From positions 1 through 50,781 of IMG/VR virus record IMGVR_UViG_3300047321_000222: a stretch of 50,781 nucleotides of DNA. One strand, written 5' to 3'. Under the pieces are notes generated by a model. It made no database searches and was not told the origin of the DNA. It saw only the letters and a program-made list of their open reading frames with translations. The translations under genes were made by a program, and so were the position numbers. Origin of the DNA: a virus. Each line of letters begins with the position of its first letter. The stretch's first letter is position 1. Of the stretch, positions 29,905 to 38,692 are shown piece by piece.

Positions 29905-32801
29905 CGACCCACCTTCTGCATTCCGTAGTTGCTGGAGAGCGCATCGTGGACTTCCTCGTCGTTTCGGATCGAGGCGACCACTACGTCGACGATTTGCTGC
30001 TGATTTTCCATGCGAGTGCTAACCGTGCCGGCCTTCTTGCTCTTGTCCTCGAACAGATTCACGACGACTCCGCCGCCGTTGGTGCTGGTGTTCGAGTCAT
30101 TGGAAGCAGCGCCAGGGCCTGAGCCGGTGTAGGTGCCGGCCGGGCTTGGCACCTCCATTTTCCCGGCGCGCATAGCGTCGAGATTGTCCTTGCCGATACG
30201 CGCAGTCGAAGCCGCGTCGAACACGTACTCTTTACCGTGTACCGCTCCCACCACTTCATCGGTGCCGCCGTCTCCGGTGTAACCGCCCTTCTTGAATCCC
30301 TTAGTCATGGCCATAATGGCGAGCAGTGCCGCGCCACCGACCACTGCGGCAGCGCCGAAGGTGCCGATCGATGCGACCAGGGCCGCAGGCAGCCAAGCCG
30401 CCAGCGTTGTGCCTGCTGCCGCTGTCTGTACGGCGGTTGTTGTTGCGGTGGATGCGACAGACGCCGCCGTCACTGCAGTGATGCGACCCAGTTCGGCGCC
30501 CGTCTTGACGCCCTCTGCTGCCACCTTGGTACCGGTCACCGCGGTGATGCCGGCCATTTCCAGCGCCGCGTTGACGCCGTACCGGATACCGACCTGAATC
30601 AGCGAGCTGAGCACTTCGGTCAGCACCGTGCGCCCGAGCGCCTTCATGGACTCGGTCAGGTCGTCGCCCATGACGATGGACTGGGCGAAGCTGTCGGCAA
30701 TCCCCCGGGTGAGGGTTTCCATTGTTCCGCCAATGATGTCGTAGGTCTGGCTCGCGACATCCTGCGCCTGGGTCATGTAGTCCTGGATCGCGGCAGTCGC
30801 GCCGTTCTTCCAGTCGCCCTGCATGGCCGAGAGCTTGTCGTAGTAGTCCTGATTCGCGGCAAGGGCCAGGTTCAACTGATCCTGAATCTTGCTCACTTCG
30901 ACGGTGTAGGCCGTCCCGCCCAGCTGGTCAGCCGGTGTCGCCTTGTTCAGCTGGTCCTGATAGCGAGTGAACTCCTTGCGGGTAGCCGCGTCTTCTGCGG
31001 CGCGCTGGGAGGCCTGCTTGCCCAAGCCAGCCGTCGAAAGCTGCGTGGTGCGCTGATCGTTTTTGCTTTGGGCGTCCGAGGTGATCGACGCCTGGATCTG
31101 CGCCGACCGCTCTTGCAGCTTGATCGTCTCAGTGTGAAGCCGCACTTCCTCGGCCACCGCGACGTTCTTATCCAGCTGCGCCTTGATGCCGGACTCATTG
31201 GCCAGCAGGCTTTTCTGATCCGCCGTCAGGACCGATCTCGTCTTGAGGTCGGCTATCTGCTGGGTGATCTCGGCGCGCTTGCGCTCGGCGTCGGTCAGCT
31301 TGTCGTCGCTTTTCAGTTGAGCCGACAGCGAGCTTTCTTGGCCGCGCAGGGTCAGCAGCAGGTTTTCAGCGGCGTCATTGCGGAAGGCAGGGGGCTTGGC
31401 GACCGCTGGGTCTTTGTACTTGTCGTTGATATTGGCGATGTTCTTGTCGACCGCCGCCTGATTCAGTCGGGAGTCGTCAGGATTGGCTGCCCGGATCTTC
31501 TCCAGGTCAACCCGGTACTTCTTGATTTCATCGCCGCGCTTCTGCTCGTTGGTCAGCGTCGACTGGGTCAGCGCATCGATCCGCTCAGAGGCGGAAATAG
31601 CCGCGCTCTGCGTCTTCTGGCGATCACCGATGTACTTGGCAAGCGCCTGCTCGGCCTCGATCTGCATTTCGAGATAGCCGATTTCTTTCTTGGTCGACTC
31701 GTAGCGAAACGGGTCTTCCTTGGCGGCATCACGACCGCCAGCAGTCAGATCAGCCATGCGCTTTTTGGCGGCATCCAGCTGCTCGCCTAGGGTGTCCTGC
31801 CTGCCTACGTCAAGGGTTGCATCCAGCGCACCCATTGCAGCCGTCTTGATACCGCGCCAGGCGCGCTCGACCAGGCCAAGGTTATTGGTCATTTCGGCTG
31901 TGCGATTCTGAATGGCGTTGGCGTAGGCCTCAGTCAGTAGTCGCGATGCTTCGGTAGTGTTCCCGCTTTCCTTTGCAGCAACGATCTGCGAATAGATCGA
32001 CTGAGTCAGGAAGTTGTATTGGTCGTTCAGATCCTTTGCGGCCGCGACAGGGTCTTTGCCGATCTTGACGAACTCGGCGACGGTTTCCTCGGCGGCGCGG
32101 CCGGTGGCTTCCTTCATTTGAAGCGCGGCGGTGGTGATCGTCTCGAAGCTGTCCGATGCAATCTTGCCGCTGCCGGCGAGCTGAGCCAGGATGTCAGCGG
32201 CGGCGCCAGTGGTTCCGACGGTGTCGCCCGCCTTCTGCGCCATGTAGCCGAGCGAGTCAGCCGTAGTTCCAGCCACCTTGCCCGATAGGATCAATGCATT
32301 GTTATACGCGTCCGCCTCTTGGCTGCCTTTGCTGTAGGCGACGGCCAAGGCGACAGCTGCTGCGCCCGCCAGGGTGAACGGATTCACCAGACCAGCGACA
32401 TAGCCGCCCAGCGCCCGAGCAGCAGGCCCTACGCCGCCGAACATGTCTTTGAGCTGGCCACCTTGCTGCAGGAGAACCTGAAGCGGGGCTTGGCCGCCTT
32501 GCAGCGATACAGCAATGTCAGTGAACTGGGCCGGTACGCCGCGCAATGCAGCAGCGGTCGCCTTGGCGGACATCCCAAGCTGGTCTGTCTGCTTCGTCAG
32601 CTTCGACGTTGACTGCTCGGCGACCTTGGCTCCTGCGCCCAGCCCCTTGACCGCTTGCTCAGACTTTTCGGTCTGAGTGGTCAGGGCGGCCGTGGACTTC
32701 TCAGCCTTGGCGCCGGACTGGGCCAGCTTGTCCAGGTCGTTTGCGGCCTGAGCAGCTTCGGTCGAATTTACGCGTATGCCCAGTTCGGCAATTGAGGTCA
32801 T
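29901..32801 (-). CDS. Tape measure protein
   Basis: 966 aa, ATG 32801. N-terminal coiled coil (NSTEAAQAANDLDKLAQSGA), a prophage tape-measure core with VPAQFTDIAVSLQGGQAPLQ near 85-104 and a following LVNPFTLAGAAAVALAVAYS membrane-like segment, long coiled coils in 270-690, and a Gly/Ala hydrophobic segment near 790-830. Length predicts a tail of roughly 145 nm using the usual 0.15 nm per residue rule, which is inference. Confidence 0.9.
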   Translation of the reverse strand: MTSIAELGIRVNSTEAAQAANDLDKLAQSGAKAEKSTAALTTQTEKSEQAVKGLGAGAKVAEQSTSKLTKQTDQLGMSAKATAAALRGVPAQFTDIAVSLQGGQAPLQVLLQQGGQLKDMFGGVGPAARALGGYVAGLVNPFTLAGAAAVALAVAYSKGSQEADAYNNALILSGKVAGTTADSLGYMAQKAGDTVGTTGAAADILAQLAGSGKIASDSFETITTAALQMKEATGRAAEETVAEFVKIGKDPVAAAKDLNDQYNFLTQSIYSQIVAAKESGNTTEASRLLTEAYANAIQNRTAEMTNNLGLVERAWRGIKTAAMGALDATLDVGRQDTLGEQLDAAKKRMADLTAGGRDAAKEDPFRYESTKKEIGYLEMQIEAEQALAKYIGDRQKTQSAAISASERIDALTQSTLTNEQKRGDEIKKYRVDLEKIRAANPDDSRLNQAAVDKNIANINDKYKDPAVAKPPAFRNDAAENLLLTLRGQESSLSAQLKSDDKLTDAERKRAEITQQIADLKTRSVLTADQKSLLANESGIKAQLDKNVAVAEEVRLHTETIKLQERSAQIQASITSDAQSKNDQRTTQLSTAGLGKQASQRAAEDAATRKEFTRYQDQLNKATPADQLGGTAYTVEVSKIQDQLNLALAANQDYYDKLSAMQGDWKNGATAAIQDYMTQAQDVASQTYDIIGGTMETLTRGIADSFAQSIVMGDDLTESMKALGRTVLTEVLSSLIQVGIRYGVNAALEMAGITAVTGTKVAAEGVKTGAELGRITAVTAASVASTATTTAVQTAAAGTTLAAWLPAALVASIGTFGAAAVVGGAALLAIMAMTKGFKKGGYTGDGGTDEVVGAVHGKEYVFDAASTARIGKDNLDAMRAGKMEVPSPAGTYTGSGPGAASNDSNTSTNGGGVVVNLFEDKSKKAGTVSTRMENQQQIVDVVVASIRNDEEVHDALSSNYGMQKVGR

Positions 32802-32818
32802 GACGTTTCTCCGGGCAT

Positions 32819-32844
32819 AAAAAAGCCCCGCACTTGGCGAGGCT
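32819..32844 (-). terminator. Terminator-like hairpin before the tape measure's downstream neighbour boundary
   Basis: AGCCCCGC / GCGAGGCT (one mismatch) with T6 on the minus strand, in the gap between the lipoprotein gene and the tape measure gene. Confidence 0.55.
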
Positions 32845-32878
32845 ATGTTGAATCTGCTGTCTTGCTATTCGGTGCGAC

Positions 32879-33289
32879 TCACTTGGCGGTCACCTCGTAA
32901 TGCGCAGCCTTCTCAAACCGGCCGCCCACGACATTCAGGTTCGTAGTGAACAGGTTCACAGCGTCATACGGCAGGTAACCGCAGCCGCCGCACACGAACT
33001 CAGCCTCGAAGGCGGTTCGCCCATTGGCTTGCGGTACGCGCTTAACGTAGGCGCTCATGCGGTTTGGACCGATGCGCTCGAACGTCTGCGCGTAGGTATC
33101 GGTCGCCACTTGCAGACGCATGCCGCTGATCTGCTGGACTTGCACCAGGGCCTCGGACCACATCGCATCACATTGCGCCTTGATGGAGCAGGTAGCGATA
33201 GGCAGAATCTCAGGCGGCGGCCCGGATGGCTTCATCGCGCAGCCGCTGAGGGTCGCGATGATTAACAGTGAGGCGATTCGTGCGCGCAT
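32879..33289 (-). CDS. Lipoprotein, 136 aa
   Basis: ATG 33289 (MRARIASLLIIATLSGCAMK). A short basic n-region, hydrophobic core and lipobox LSGC give a signal peptidase II site, so the protein should be anchored in a membrane of the host. It is inserted between the tail chaperone GT and tape measure genes, where phage-encoded exclusion or conversion proteins are sometimes found. Two CxxC-like cysteines (FVCGGCGYL) near 110-118. Function unknown. Confidence 0.75.
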   Translation of the reverse strand: MRARIASLLIIATLSGCAMKPSGPPPEILPIATCSIKAQCDAMWSEALVQVQQISGMRLQVATDTYAQTFERIGPNRMSAYVKRVPQANGRTAFEAEFVCGGCGYLPYDAVNLFTTNLNVVGGRFEKAAHYEVTAK

Positions 33290-33328
33290 GGTGTCGTCCT
33301 TGGATAGTCCATTAGCCGACATGATAGC

Positions 33329-33954
33329 TCACTTCACCTCACGCATCTGACTGAGCGCCTCGCCTTCCATCAGGCGAACCCAGTCGAACACCTCGGCCCG
33401 GTCAGCCTTTGGCACGCCGCGCAGGCGCATCACGTCGGGAAGTACACCGTAATCGAGGCCAGTCGCCCCGGCCATGCCCGTTCGCCACTGGGTGCCCATC
33501 GCCATAAAGACATCCAGCGGCGCCCAGTTGTCAGGCCAAACTTCGAATTCGTCGCTGTCCATATCCTCGGGCGCGAAGCCGAACGCGGCCAGCTCGCTCT
33601 TGGCGGGTGCTTTGGCGTACAGCCTATGGGCAGCGTCGATCAGTTTTTTCGGCGGGCCTGGACGATCTCATCAGTGTATGCCGAGGTAATGACGTGACCG
33701 GCGCCGGCGTAGTTCTGGCACAGCAGGTCGAAGCTCTCATCCTCGCACTTGTCGTCCAGATCCCAGCCGACAACACAGCCCGCCAACACCTCGGCGTCTG
33801 TCTTGCCCTGAATTTCCTTGATCCACTCGTCCAGCGCGGTGCGGGTGCGGTGCTTGAACTCAATCACTACGACGGCAGCTTCACCGCCATGGATTGGCAG
33901 CTCGACGGCCTTCTTGAACGTCGGCGCTGCCTTGAGGCTGAATTTAACGGCCAT
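33329..33954 (-). CDS. Tail assembly chaperone GT, made by -1 frameshift
   Basis: The G frame (33954-33640) reaches the heptamer A AAA AAC (minus strand, 33649-33643) directly before its TGA. A -1 slip continues as LIDAAHRLYAKAPAKSELAA and on into EFEVWPDNWAPLDVFMAMGT with GLDYG near the end, which is the DUF1799 pattern of lambda T-like extensions. The downstream frame has no good start of its own in the part that continues from the slip. G and GT coat the tape measure during tail assembly. Confidence 0.85.
33640..33954 (-). CDS. Tail assembly chaperone G (unshifted product)
   Basis: 104 aa from ATG 33954 (MAVKFSLKAAPTFKKAVELP) behind GGAG; a start four codons upstream has no better signal. 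Ends RRKN at the frameshift site. Short beta-rich protein in the position of lambda G, upstream of tape measure. Confidence 0.8.
   Translation of the reverse strand: MAVKFSLKAAPTFKKAVELPIHGGEAAVVVIEFKHRTRTALDEWIKEIQGKTDAEVLAGCVVGWDLDDKCEDESFDLLCQNYAGAGHVITSAYTDEIVQARRKN
33643..33649 (-). promoter_or_regulatory. Programmed -1 frameshift site A AAA AAC
   Basis: Classical X XXY YYZ slippery heptamer in the reading frame CGA AAA AAC TGA; the stop immediately follows, which favours slipping. Confidence 0.85.
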
Positions 33955-33964
33955 GTAATGCTCC

Positions 33965-33992
33965 AAAAAGCAGGCCCGCGATTAGGCGGGCC
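33965..33992 (-). terminator. Terminator-like hairpin after the tail tube gene
   Basis: Perfect stem GGCCCGC / GCGGGCC, loop of six; only a short, displaced T run on the minus strand, so weak. Confidence 0.45.
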
Positions 33993-33998
33993 AAAGGG

Positions 33999-34700
33999 TT
34001 AGGCCGAGTAACGAGTCGGCTCGGAGGTAAGCGAGACGGTGGCTTTAAGGCCCATGATCTCGTTCTTGGTCAGCGTCGGCGTCTTGTTCAGCGTCACATA
34101 GCCGTTGTAGAGAATGCTCGACATGCTCGGCAGGGTGATGCGAACAGCGCGAGGCACGCGGTCATCGTTGGCAGCAGACAGCAGCGCGTACCACGGCAGC
34201 GATGCGTCGTCGCCGATGGTCATGGCGAAGCTGGATGCCGACTTAACGGTCGGGATCTGGTGCTCTACGTCTTCTTCCAGGAAGGAGTAGGTCACGAACT
34301 GCTGCTCGCCGCCCGAGGTGGCGAACTCCAGAACCTGAGTGATCTGAACCCAAGTCAGGATCTTGCGAGCCTGGCCAGCGCCACCGCCGACCGGGTACAG
34401 GTTGACGTTACTGGTGTCCACGCCTTCGAGGACGTAGGCGTCGGTCGTCGCAGACTTCACGCGCACGATGCGGGAGTTCAGGCGGGACCAGCCGGAAGTG
34501 ACCTCCAGAATGTCGCCAGCGACGAAGCCGTGAGCGGTCGAGCTGCAGGAAGCCTCGGCGGCATTGCTGATGGCGGTTACGGTTTTTGGTGCTGCGTAGG
34601 TGTTGGCGGCGGCAACGACCGCGCCATTTGGCAGACTAACGCTGATAGTAGTTCCTTTGCGGCCGCATGGGCCGACACTGAATTGCGCCCGTTCGGGCAA
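33999..34700 (-). CDS. Major tail (tube) protein
   Basis: 233 aa. The only start available in frame is TTG 34700, immediately after a terminator, so the N-terminus is uncertain. Beta-rich with ISNAAEASCSSTAHGFVAGD (Ig-like or decoration segment) and a C-terminus LTKNEIMGLKATVSLTSEPT typical of lambda V / HK97 type tube proteins. Position between tail terminator and chaperone G supports the call. Confidence 0.75.
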   Translation of the reverse strand: MPERAQFSVGPCGRKGTTISVSLPNGAVVAAANTYAAPKTVTAISNAAEASCSSTAHGFVAGDILEVTSGWSRLNSRIVRVKSATTDAYVLEGVDTSNVNLYPVGGGAGQARKILTWVQITQVLEFATSGGEQQFVTYSFLEEDVEHQIPTVKSASSFAMTIGDDASLPWYALLSAANDDRVPRAVRITLPSMSSILYNGYVTLNKTPTLTKNEIMGLKATVSLTSEPTRYSA

Positions 34701-34701
34701 T

Positions 34702-34725
34702 AAAAAACCCGCTCAATGGCGGGTT
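34702..34725 (-). terminator. Terminator before the tail tube gene
   Basis: AACCCGC / GCGGGTT stem with loop TCAATG and T6 on the minus strand, a near copy of the hairpin before the endolysin gene. Confidence 0.65.
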
Positions 34726-34747
34726 CGGGTGTTGCTCTGCGGGTTGA

Positions 34748-35164
34748 TCAGTTCGTATCGGCGCGATATTGAAAGGATGCCGAGACCGTCCAGGTGTCGC
34801 CATCTGGAACGCCTGGCCCGGGATCTACCGGGCTCAGCGTCATTACCGTGAAGCCGGTCTTCGTGTAGCGGGCATTCAGCGGGAACAGGGCGGCCAGTTC
34901 GTCGACGATGCCCTCGGCCTTGCCGGTGCCGCTGCCGGACGGCGTCACGACATTGATCTGAAACACGCCGGTATAGGCCTTGTGGTCACCGCCCAGCGTC
35001 TCGCTATCGGTGCCGGCTGGCAGCGTGAAGGCCGCCAAGTAGGTTTCGGCAGGCGCCGGAGTGAATGGCACGCCTTGATAGGCGATGCGCAGCACTGGCA
35101 ACCTGGCGACAGCCCAAGCGGCAAGGCGGGCCTCGTAAATCTGTCTGATCGTGCGATGGCTCAT
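34748..35164 (-). CDS. Tail terminator protein (DUF4128-type)
   Basis: 138 aa, ATG 35164. RTIRQIYEARLAAWA at the start, GVFQINVVTPSGSGTGKAEG near 66-85 and a final SASFQYRADTN match the DUF4128/lambda gpU-like tail terminators that end tube growth. Overlaps the gp10-like gene by four bases. Confidence 0.8.
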   Translation of the reverse strand: MSHRTIRQIYEARLAAWAVARLPVLRIAYQGVPFTPAPAETYLAAFTLPAGTDSETLGGDHKAYTGVFQINVVTPSGSGTGKAEGIVDELAALFPLNARYTKTGFTVMTLSPVDPGPGVPDGDTWTVSASFQYRADTN

Positions 35165-35835
35165 ATCTGGTTGTTCCTGACTGCCTCGTTGACGATCTGC
35201 TGGAAGCGGGCGAGCGTTACGCGGACCATGCCTTGGGGCGATTGCGTCGAGTGGCCATACTCCAACGGGATCGCGTAGGGCAGGTTGTTGACGATGTAGG
35301 CCGTCTGCCCCGCTGTCAGTGTTGCCACCTCGGCCCGAAGCGCTGCCAGTGTGGCGGCGCCAGTCGGGTCGATCCGATCAAGCTCGCCGACGGCCGGAAC
35401 GCCGATGGTGAACTGCCAGTTACCACGGAAGCGCCCGCCGACGTAGCCCTTGCCGGTGACCAGGCCATTAACATCGAAGTTCTGGATGCGCTCGGTCTTG
35501 GTCAGCGGCTTGGCGTACTTGACGCTTTTCTTCAGGTTGCCCGACTTGGTGAAGTTGCTCGGTGTCAGTGACTTGACGACGTTGCGCACCTCGACATGGG
35601 AGTCGTAAGCGTCCGCGCTGGCCGAGGCCTTCGACCTGTAGTTGACGTTTGCTGCCCACAGCTCGGGATTGCCCACCGGTGACATCTGAATAACGCTGCT
35701 GCCGATCTCGATCACGATCTCTCGCAGGCTGGCATCGATTGCGCCCTGCGCCTGTTCAGCAAACTGCTGCAACTGATGGGCAAAGTCGCCACTCAGTCCG
35801 CCGTATCGAGCCTTCATCGCATCGCCGCGAGCCAT
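35161..35835 (-). CDS. Neck / tail completion protein (HK97 gp10-like), 224 aa
   Basis: ATG 35835, overlapping its neighbour by one base. LQQFAEQAQGAIDASLREIV near 22-41 is an amphipathic helix of gp10-type proteins; the C-terminal YAIPLEYGHSTQSPQGMVRV with the YGHS motif is highly typical. It joins head and tail. Confidence 0.75.
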   Translation of the reverse strand: MARGDAMKARYGGLSGDFAHQLQQFAEQAQGAIDASLREIVIEIGSSVIQMSPVGNPELWAANVNYRSKASASADAYDSHVEVRNVVKSLTPSNFTKSGNLKKSVKYAKPLTKTERIQNFDVNGLVTGKGYVGGRFRGNWQFTIGVPAVGELDRIDPTGAATLAALRAEVATLTAGQTAYIVNNLPYAIPLEYGHSTQSPQGMVRVTLARFQQIVNEAVRNNQI

Positions 35836-36206
35836 TACGAACGCACCTGCAGTTCATACAGCAACGGCGTGCCGGCCGGGTTGATCTCTTTCAGAGGCGG
35901 GACGATCGACCACGTCTTGCCGTCGGCGATGACCTTGCTCAGCAGTGACGGCGCCGAGGTCAGGCCCTTGGCGGCAAGCTTCAGCTTCTTGTCGCCCTGC
36001 TTGATCAGGCTATTGGCTTGGAAGTCCAGACCGGTGTACTCAGCAAGAATGCCCTGGCCGATCTGGTCAGTTACCGTCTCAGCCGATGTTTCGCCCGTAT
36101 CCGGATCGTACCCGCCAGGCGTTACGGTGCGCAGGGTGACCGGTAAGCCGAACTCGGTTATCAGATCCAGCGCAACCCCCGCCATTTCGTCGTAGAACGC
36201 GCTCAT
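35835..36206 (-). CDS. Head closure / neck protein, 123 aa
   Basis: ATG 36206. DLITEFGLPVTLRTVTPGGY near 14-33 is the usual opening of small head-tail stopper proteins. Three-base gap to the DnaT-like gene. Confidence 0.7.
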   Translation of the reverse strand: MSAFYDEMAGVALDLITEFGLPVTLRTVTPGGYDPDTGETSAETVTDQIGQGILAEYTGLDFQANSLIKQGDKKLKLAAKGLTSAPSLLSKVIADGKTWSIVPPLKEINPAGTPLLYELQVRS

Positions 36207-36208
36207 GC

Positions 36209-36697
36209 TCAGGCCCTGATAGCGAACAGGCCTTTACGGGCAATGTACGCGGTGAATTGGGTGCTGCTTACACTGGCCGACACGGCAGGGGCCTTGCGGC
36301 TCGATGCTGCGTATTGCACATCGACCGCGCCCTCGACTCGGTTACGAATCACGGCGCCTTTGCGCTTGTCGACCGGGTCGATGTCGTCAGTGTGGATCTC
36401 GGCGGCAAGCGCCATCTGCCCGGACTTGATCCGGACAGGAATGGAATCGGACGGCTGGATTCGCTCGTCAATGGTTACGTCTTGGCGCGGCCACGACAGG
36501 GCTTGATCGCCGCTGGTGCGCTCGCCTTTCCAGGTGTAGGCGTCCATGGCCACGGCTGCGCGGCGCAATAGAGCTTCCTGAGCCAGCGGGTCGACAGGGA
36601 TGGTCGCGCCGTAGTTCGCGGCGTAGATGACCAGCTCGGCGGCCGTTGCGAAGCTGTCGGCGTCCGGCTTGCCGGTACCATCTTCAATAATCAGCAT
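36209..36697 (-). CDS. Head-tail connector (DnaT-like domain), 162 aa
   Basis: ATG 36697. Opens MLIIEDGTGKPDADSFATAA and continues with ATIPVDPLAQEALLRRAAVA then WPRQDV. This is the widespread phage protein annotated as putative DnaT-like single-strand binding or head-tail adaptor; position after the capsid genes supports the adaptor role. Confidence 0.75.
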   Translation of the reverse strand: MLIIEDGTGKPDADSFATAAELVIYAANYGATIPVDPLAQEALLRRAAVAMDAYTWKGERTSGDQALSWPRQDVTIDERIQPSDSIPVRIKSGQMALAAEIHTDDIDPVDKRKGAVIRNRVEGAVDVQYAASSRKAPAVSASVSSTQFTAYIARKGLFAIRA

Positions 36698-36720
36698 GGT
36701 TGCCTCTGTTTAAATGTCGG

Positions 36721-38121
36721 TCACAGACCAAGCAGTGCGCGGTAGTCAGGGATAGCGCGATCCCCGATGTACACGTAGCCCGCTGCGTCCGGGTGCGTGA
36801 CGTCCTGGGTTGAGAATCCAGCCCAGCCAATCGGATCAATCCAAATCAGCCGAGGGTCGTTTTTGGCGACCATTACCGACTTGAGGATCGCGTTTGCGGC
36901 ATTAACCAGCGACTGCGCATCTGCTTTTGGCAGGACGCCCCTGCACATGACCGTACTGTACTTAGCCAGCAACTTGTCTATGCACAGGCCGTAATCGGCT
37001 TGCTTTGTTGCATCGATCTCGTTCTCGGCATCGTTGCCGCCCAGCGCCAGGATCGCGACGTCGCCAGGGTTGACGGTGCGCAGCGCTAACGCCGCGTCGA
37101 TCATCGCCTTGCCGCCTCCAATGGTCTGCCCACTGATGCCGGTAGTGCTGCCAACGCCACCAAGAGCAGCAGCGACACGCATAGTCTCCGTATCAACCGA
37201 AGTCGCGCCGGGCCCTGAGCCAAAGGTGCCCGAGTCGCCGTATTGGTCCAGGTGCCAGCGGGCGCCAATATCCAGGAACGCAGAATCTGTCGCAACGCAA
37301 AACGCGCCGCCAGTATCCTTGTAGTTGCCGTCGTCCCACACGTTATAGGTCGATGTCGATCCGTCGCACGGAATGACCAGTACGCGAGGCGGGTTTCCGG
37401 CCTCGTCGGCGATTGAGTAGATCGTGGCCGGCCCACCATTCTTGCTGACCCCGACCTTGCGCGAGCCGTTGAGTGTGACGACCAGCCGGCTAAACGCTCC
37501 CTTGATCTTGACCGAGCTTACGTTCGACCCGTAGGTCTGTCCTTTCGGCGCTACCAGCGCGGGCGTATACCCGGCCGCGTTAGGCGTGATCGCGCCGCCA
37601 TACAGGCCGAGGGCAGAGTTAGCTCCAGGCTCAATCTTATTGGACAAGGTTTGCAGCGCGGGCGGCTGACCGGTGACGGCGAGAACGTTCCCGGACGATG
37701 CGATATAGGGGGCGTCCGCCATTCCGGCAGCCCAGCGAACCTCGACGAATCTGGTTGCGTGCGGCAGCCCGGTAAACAGGGTGTAGACCGACGCGGCGTT
37801 TGGCGCGGCAACGAATGCGCCGCCATCAATTGCGACCTGTACCGACCCGGCGTTGTCGCCGTAGTCGGATGGCGCGGTTAACTTGGCCTCGCTGCCGGTG
37901 ATGAATCCAGACCACACGGTAAGCGCGCCGCGGGCATAGATGCGGGCTGCGTTCTTAGTCGTGCTGATCGATCCAGAAAGCCCGGGAGATACCTGAGCTG
38001 ACGTGAAGTTGACCGTTGTAGGAGCTGGCAGCGCCGGAGCGGCAGCCGATATGCGATGCCTATCAACAACCGACCGAACAACCGGTTGAATCGTGAAGTG
38101 AACGATCGATTGAATAAGCAT
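36721..38121 (-). CDS. SGNH/GDSL esterase encoded among virion genes
   Basis: 466 aa, ATG 38121. The C-terminal domain has block I GDS at 295-297 (DQYGDSGTFGSG), block II Gly near 331, block III GGND at 361-364, and block V DVTHPD with Asp440 and His443, giving a full Ser-His-Asp set. The first 170 residues are beta-rich, with an Ig/fibronectin-like piece. SGNH enzymes commonly remove O-acetyl groups from polysaccharide. Its place between decoration-like and connector genes suggests a virion protein. It could undo modification by the acyltransferase of 22.5 kb or of the host. Confidence 0.8.
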   Translation of the reverse strand: MLIQSIVHFTIQPVVRSVVDRHRISAAAPALPAPTTVNFTSAQVSPGLSGSISTTKNAARIYARGALTVWSGFITGSEAKLTAPSDYGDNAGSVQVAIDGGAFVAAPNAASVYTLFTGLPHATRFVEVRWAAGMADAPYIASSGNVLAVTGQPPALQTLSNKIEPGANSALGLYGGAITPNAAGYTPALVAPKGQTYGSNVSSVKIKGAFSRLVVTLNGSRKVGVSKNGGPATIYSIADEAGNPPRVLVIPCDGSTSTYNVWDDGNYKDTGGAFCVATDSAFLDIGARWHLDQYGDSGTFGSGPGATSVDTETMRVAAALGGVGSTTGISGQTIGGGKAMIDAALALRTVNPGDVAILALGGNDAENEIDATKQADYGLCIDKLLAKYSTVMCRGVLPKADAQSLVNAANAILKSVMVAKNDPRLIWIDPIGWAGFSTQDVTHPDAAGYVYIGDRAIPDYRALLGL

Positions 38122-38122
38122 T

Positions 38123-38407
38123 TTAAGCCTCTAGAAAGACACCGAATGCCGTGCCAGTGTAAGCCGGTCGCTTGACTCGGAATGTACCGGGGCCGGCCAG
38201 CACGACTTGGCGCTTTGTTCCATCCAAAGAGCCAATGGTGTTGCTCGCGCCAGGCGTCACCTGATCAATTCCGAAGACCACGCCCAATGGCACCGAATCA
38301 GCGGCTGCCGAAAAGATACCGACAGTCACGCTCGCCCCGGCCGCCACAACAATGTCAGTTGAGGTTGCAGCAGTGATGCCCGCTGCCAGCACCGTCGACT
38401 GGGTCAT
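38123..38407 (-). CDS. Probable head decoration protein, 94 aa
   Basis: ATG 38407, overlap with the 79-aa gene. Small, beta-rich, Ala/Thr/Val-rich, without charged helices, as for capsid cement or Ig-like surface proteins. Position next to the capsid gene supports the call; no sequence family recognised. Confidence 0.5.
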   Translation of the reverse strand: MTQSTVLAAGITAATSTDIVVAAGASVTVGIFSAAADSVPLGVVFGIDQVTPGASNTIGSLDGTKRQVVLAGPGTFRVKRPAYTGTAFGVFLEA

Positions 38408-38643
38408 TTCGATTCGCTGGCGGAGCCAGTATCGGCATCAGCGCGTTCAGCAGCAGGCTTTGCAGCAGCCTCACGAAACTCAGCCTTCAACTTAGCCTTC
38501 GGCGGTTTCTCGCATTCACCGTCGCGACTCTCGGTCACGTTGGCGTCGATGATGCGCAAGCCAGCCTTCTTGGCAATGGCCTTCACGTCGTCTTCGTAGC
38601 GGTGAAACGGGCCCGGCAGATACCAGATATTATCTTCACTCAT
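38404..38643 (-). CDS. Hypothetical head-region protein, 79 aa
   Basis: ATG 38643. N-terminal folded part (IWYLPGPFHRYEDDVKAIAK) and a low-complexity Ala/Glu/Lys tail. Resembles small proteins that follow the capsid gene in several Pseudomonas siphoviruses. Function unknown. Confidence 0.6.
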   Translation of the reverse strand: MSEDNIWYLPGPFHRYEDDVKAIAKKAGLRIIDANVTESRDGECEKPPKAKLKAEFREAAAKPAAERADADTGSASESK

Positions 38644-38692
38644 GATTCATCCTCAGCCGCGCCAGGATTCGCCCAGCGCGGCATTAAGCGGG

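Noticed and set aside
30237-31790. A 517-codon plus-strand open frame
   Set aside because: Fully antisense to the tape measure gene; an empty shadow of GC-rich coiled-coil codons with no ribosome binding site.
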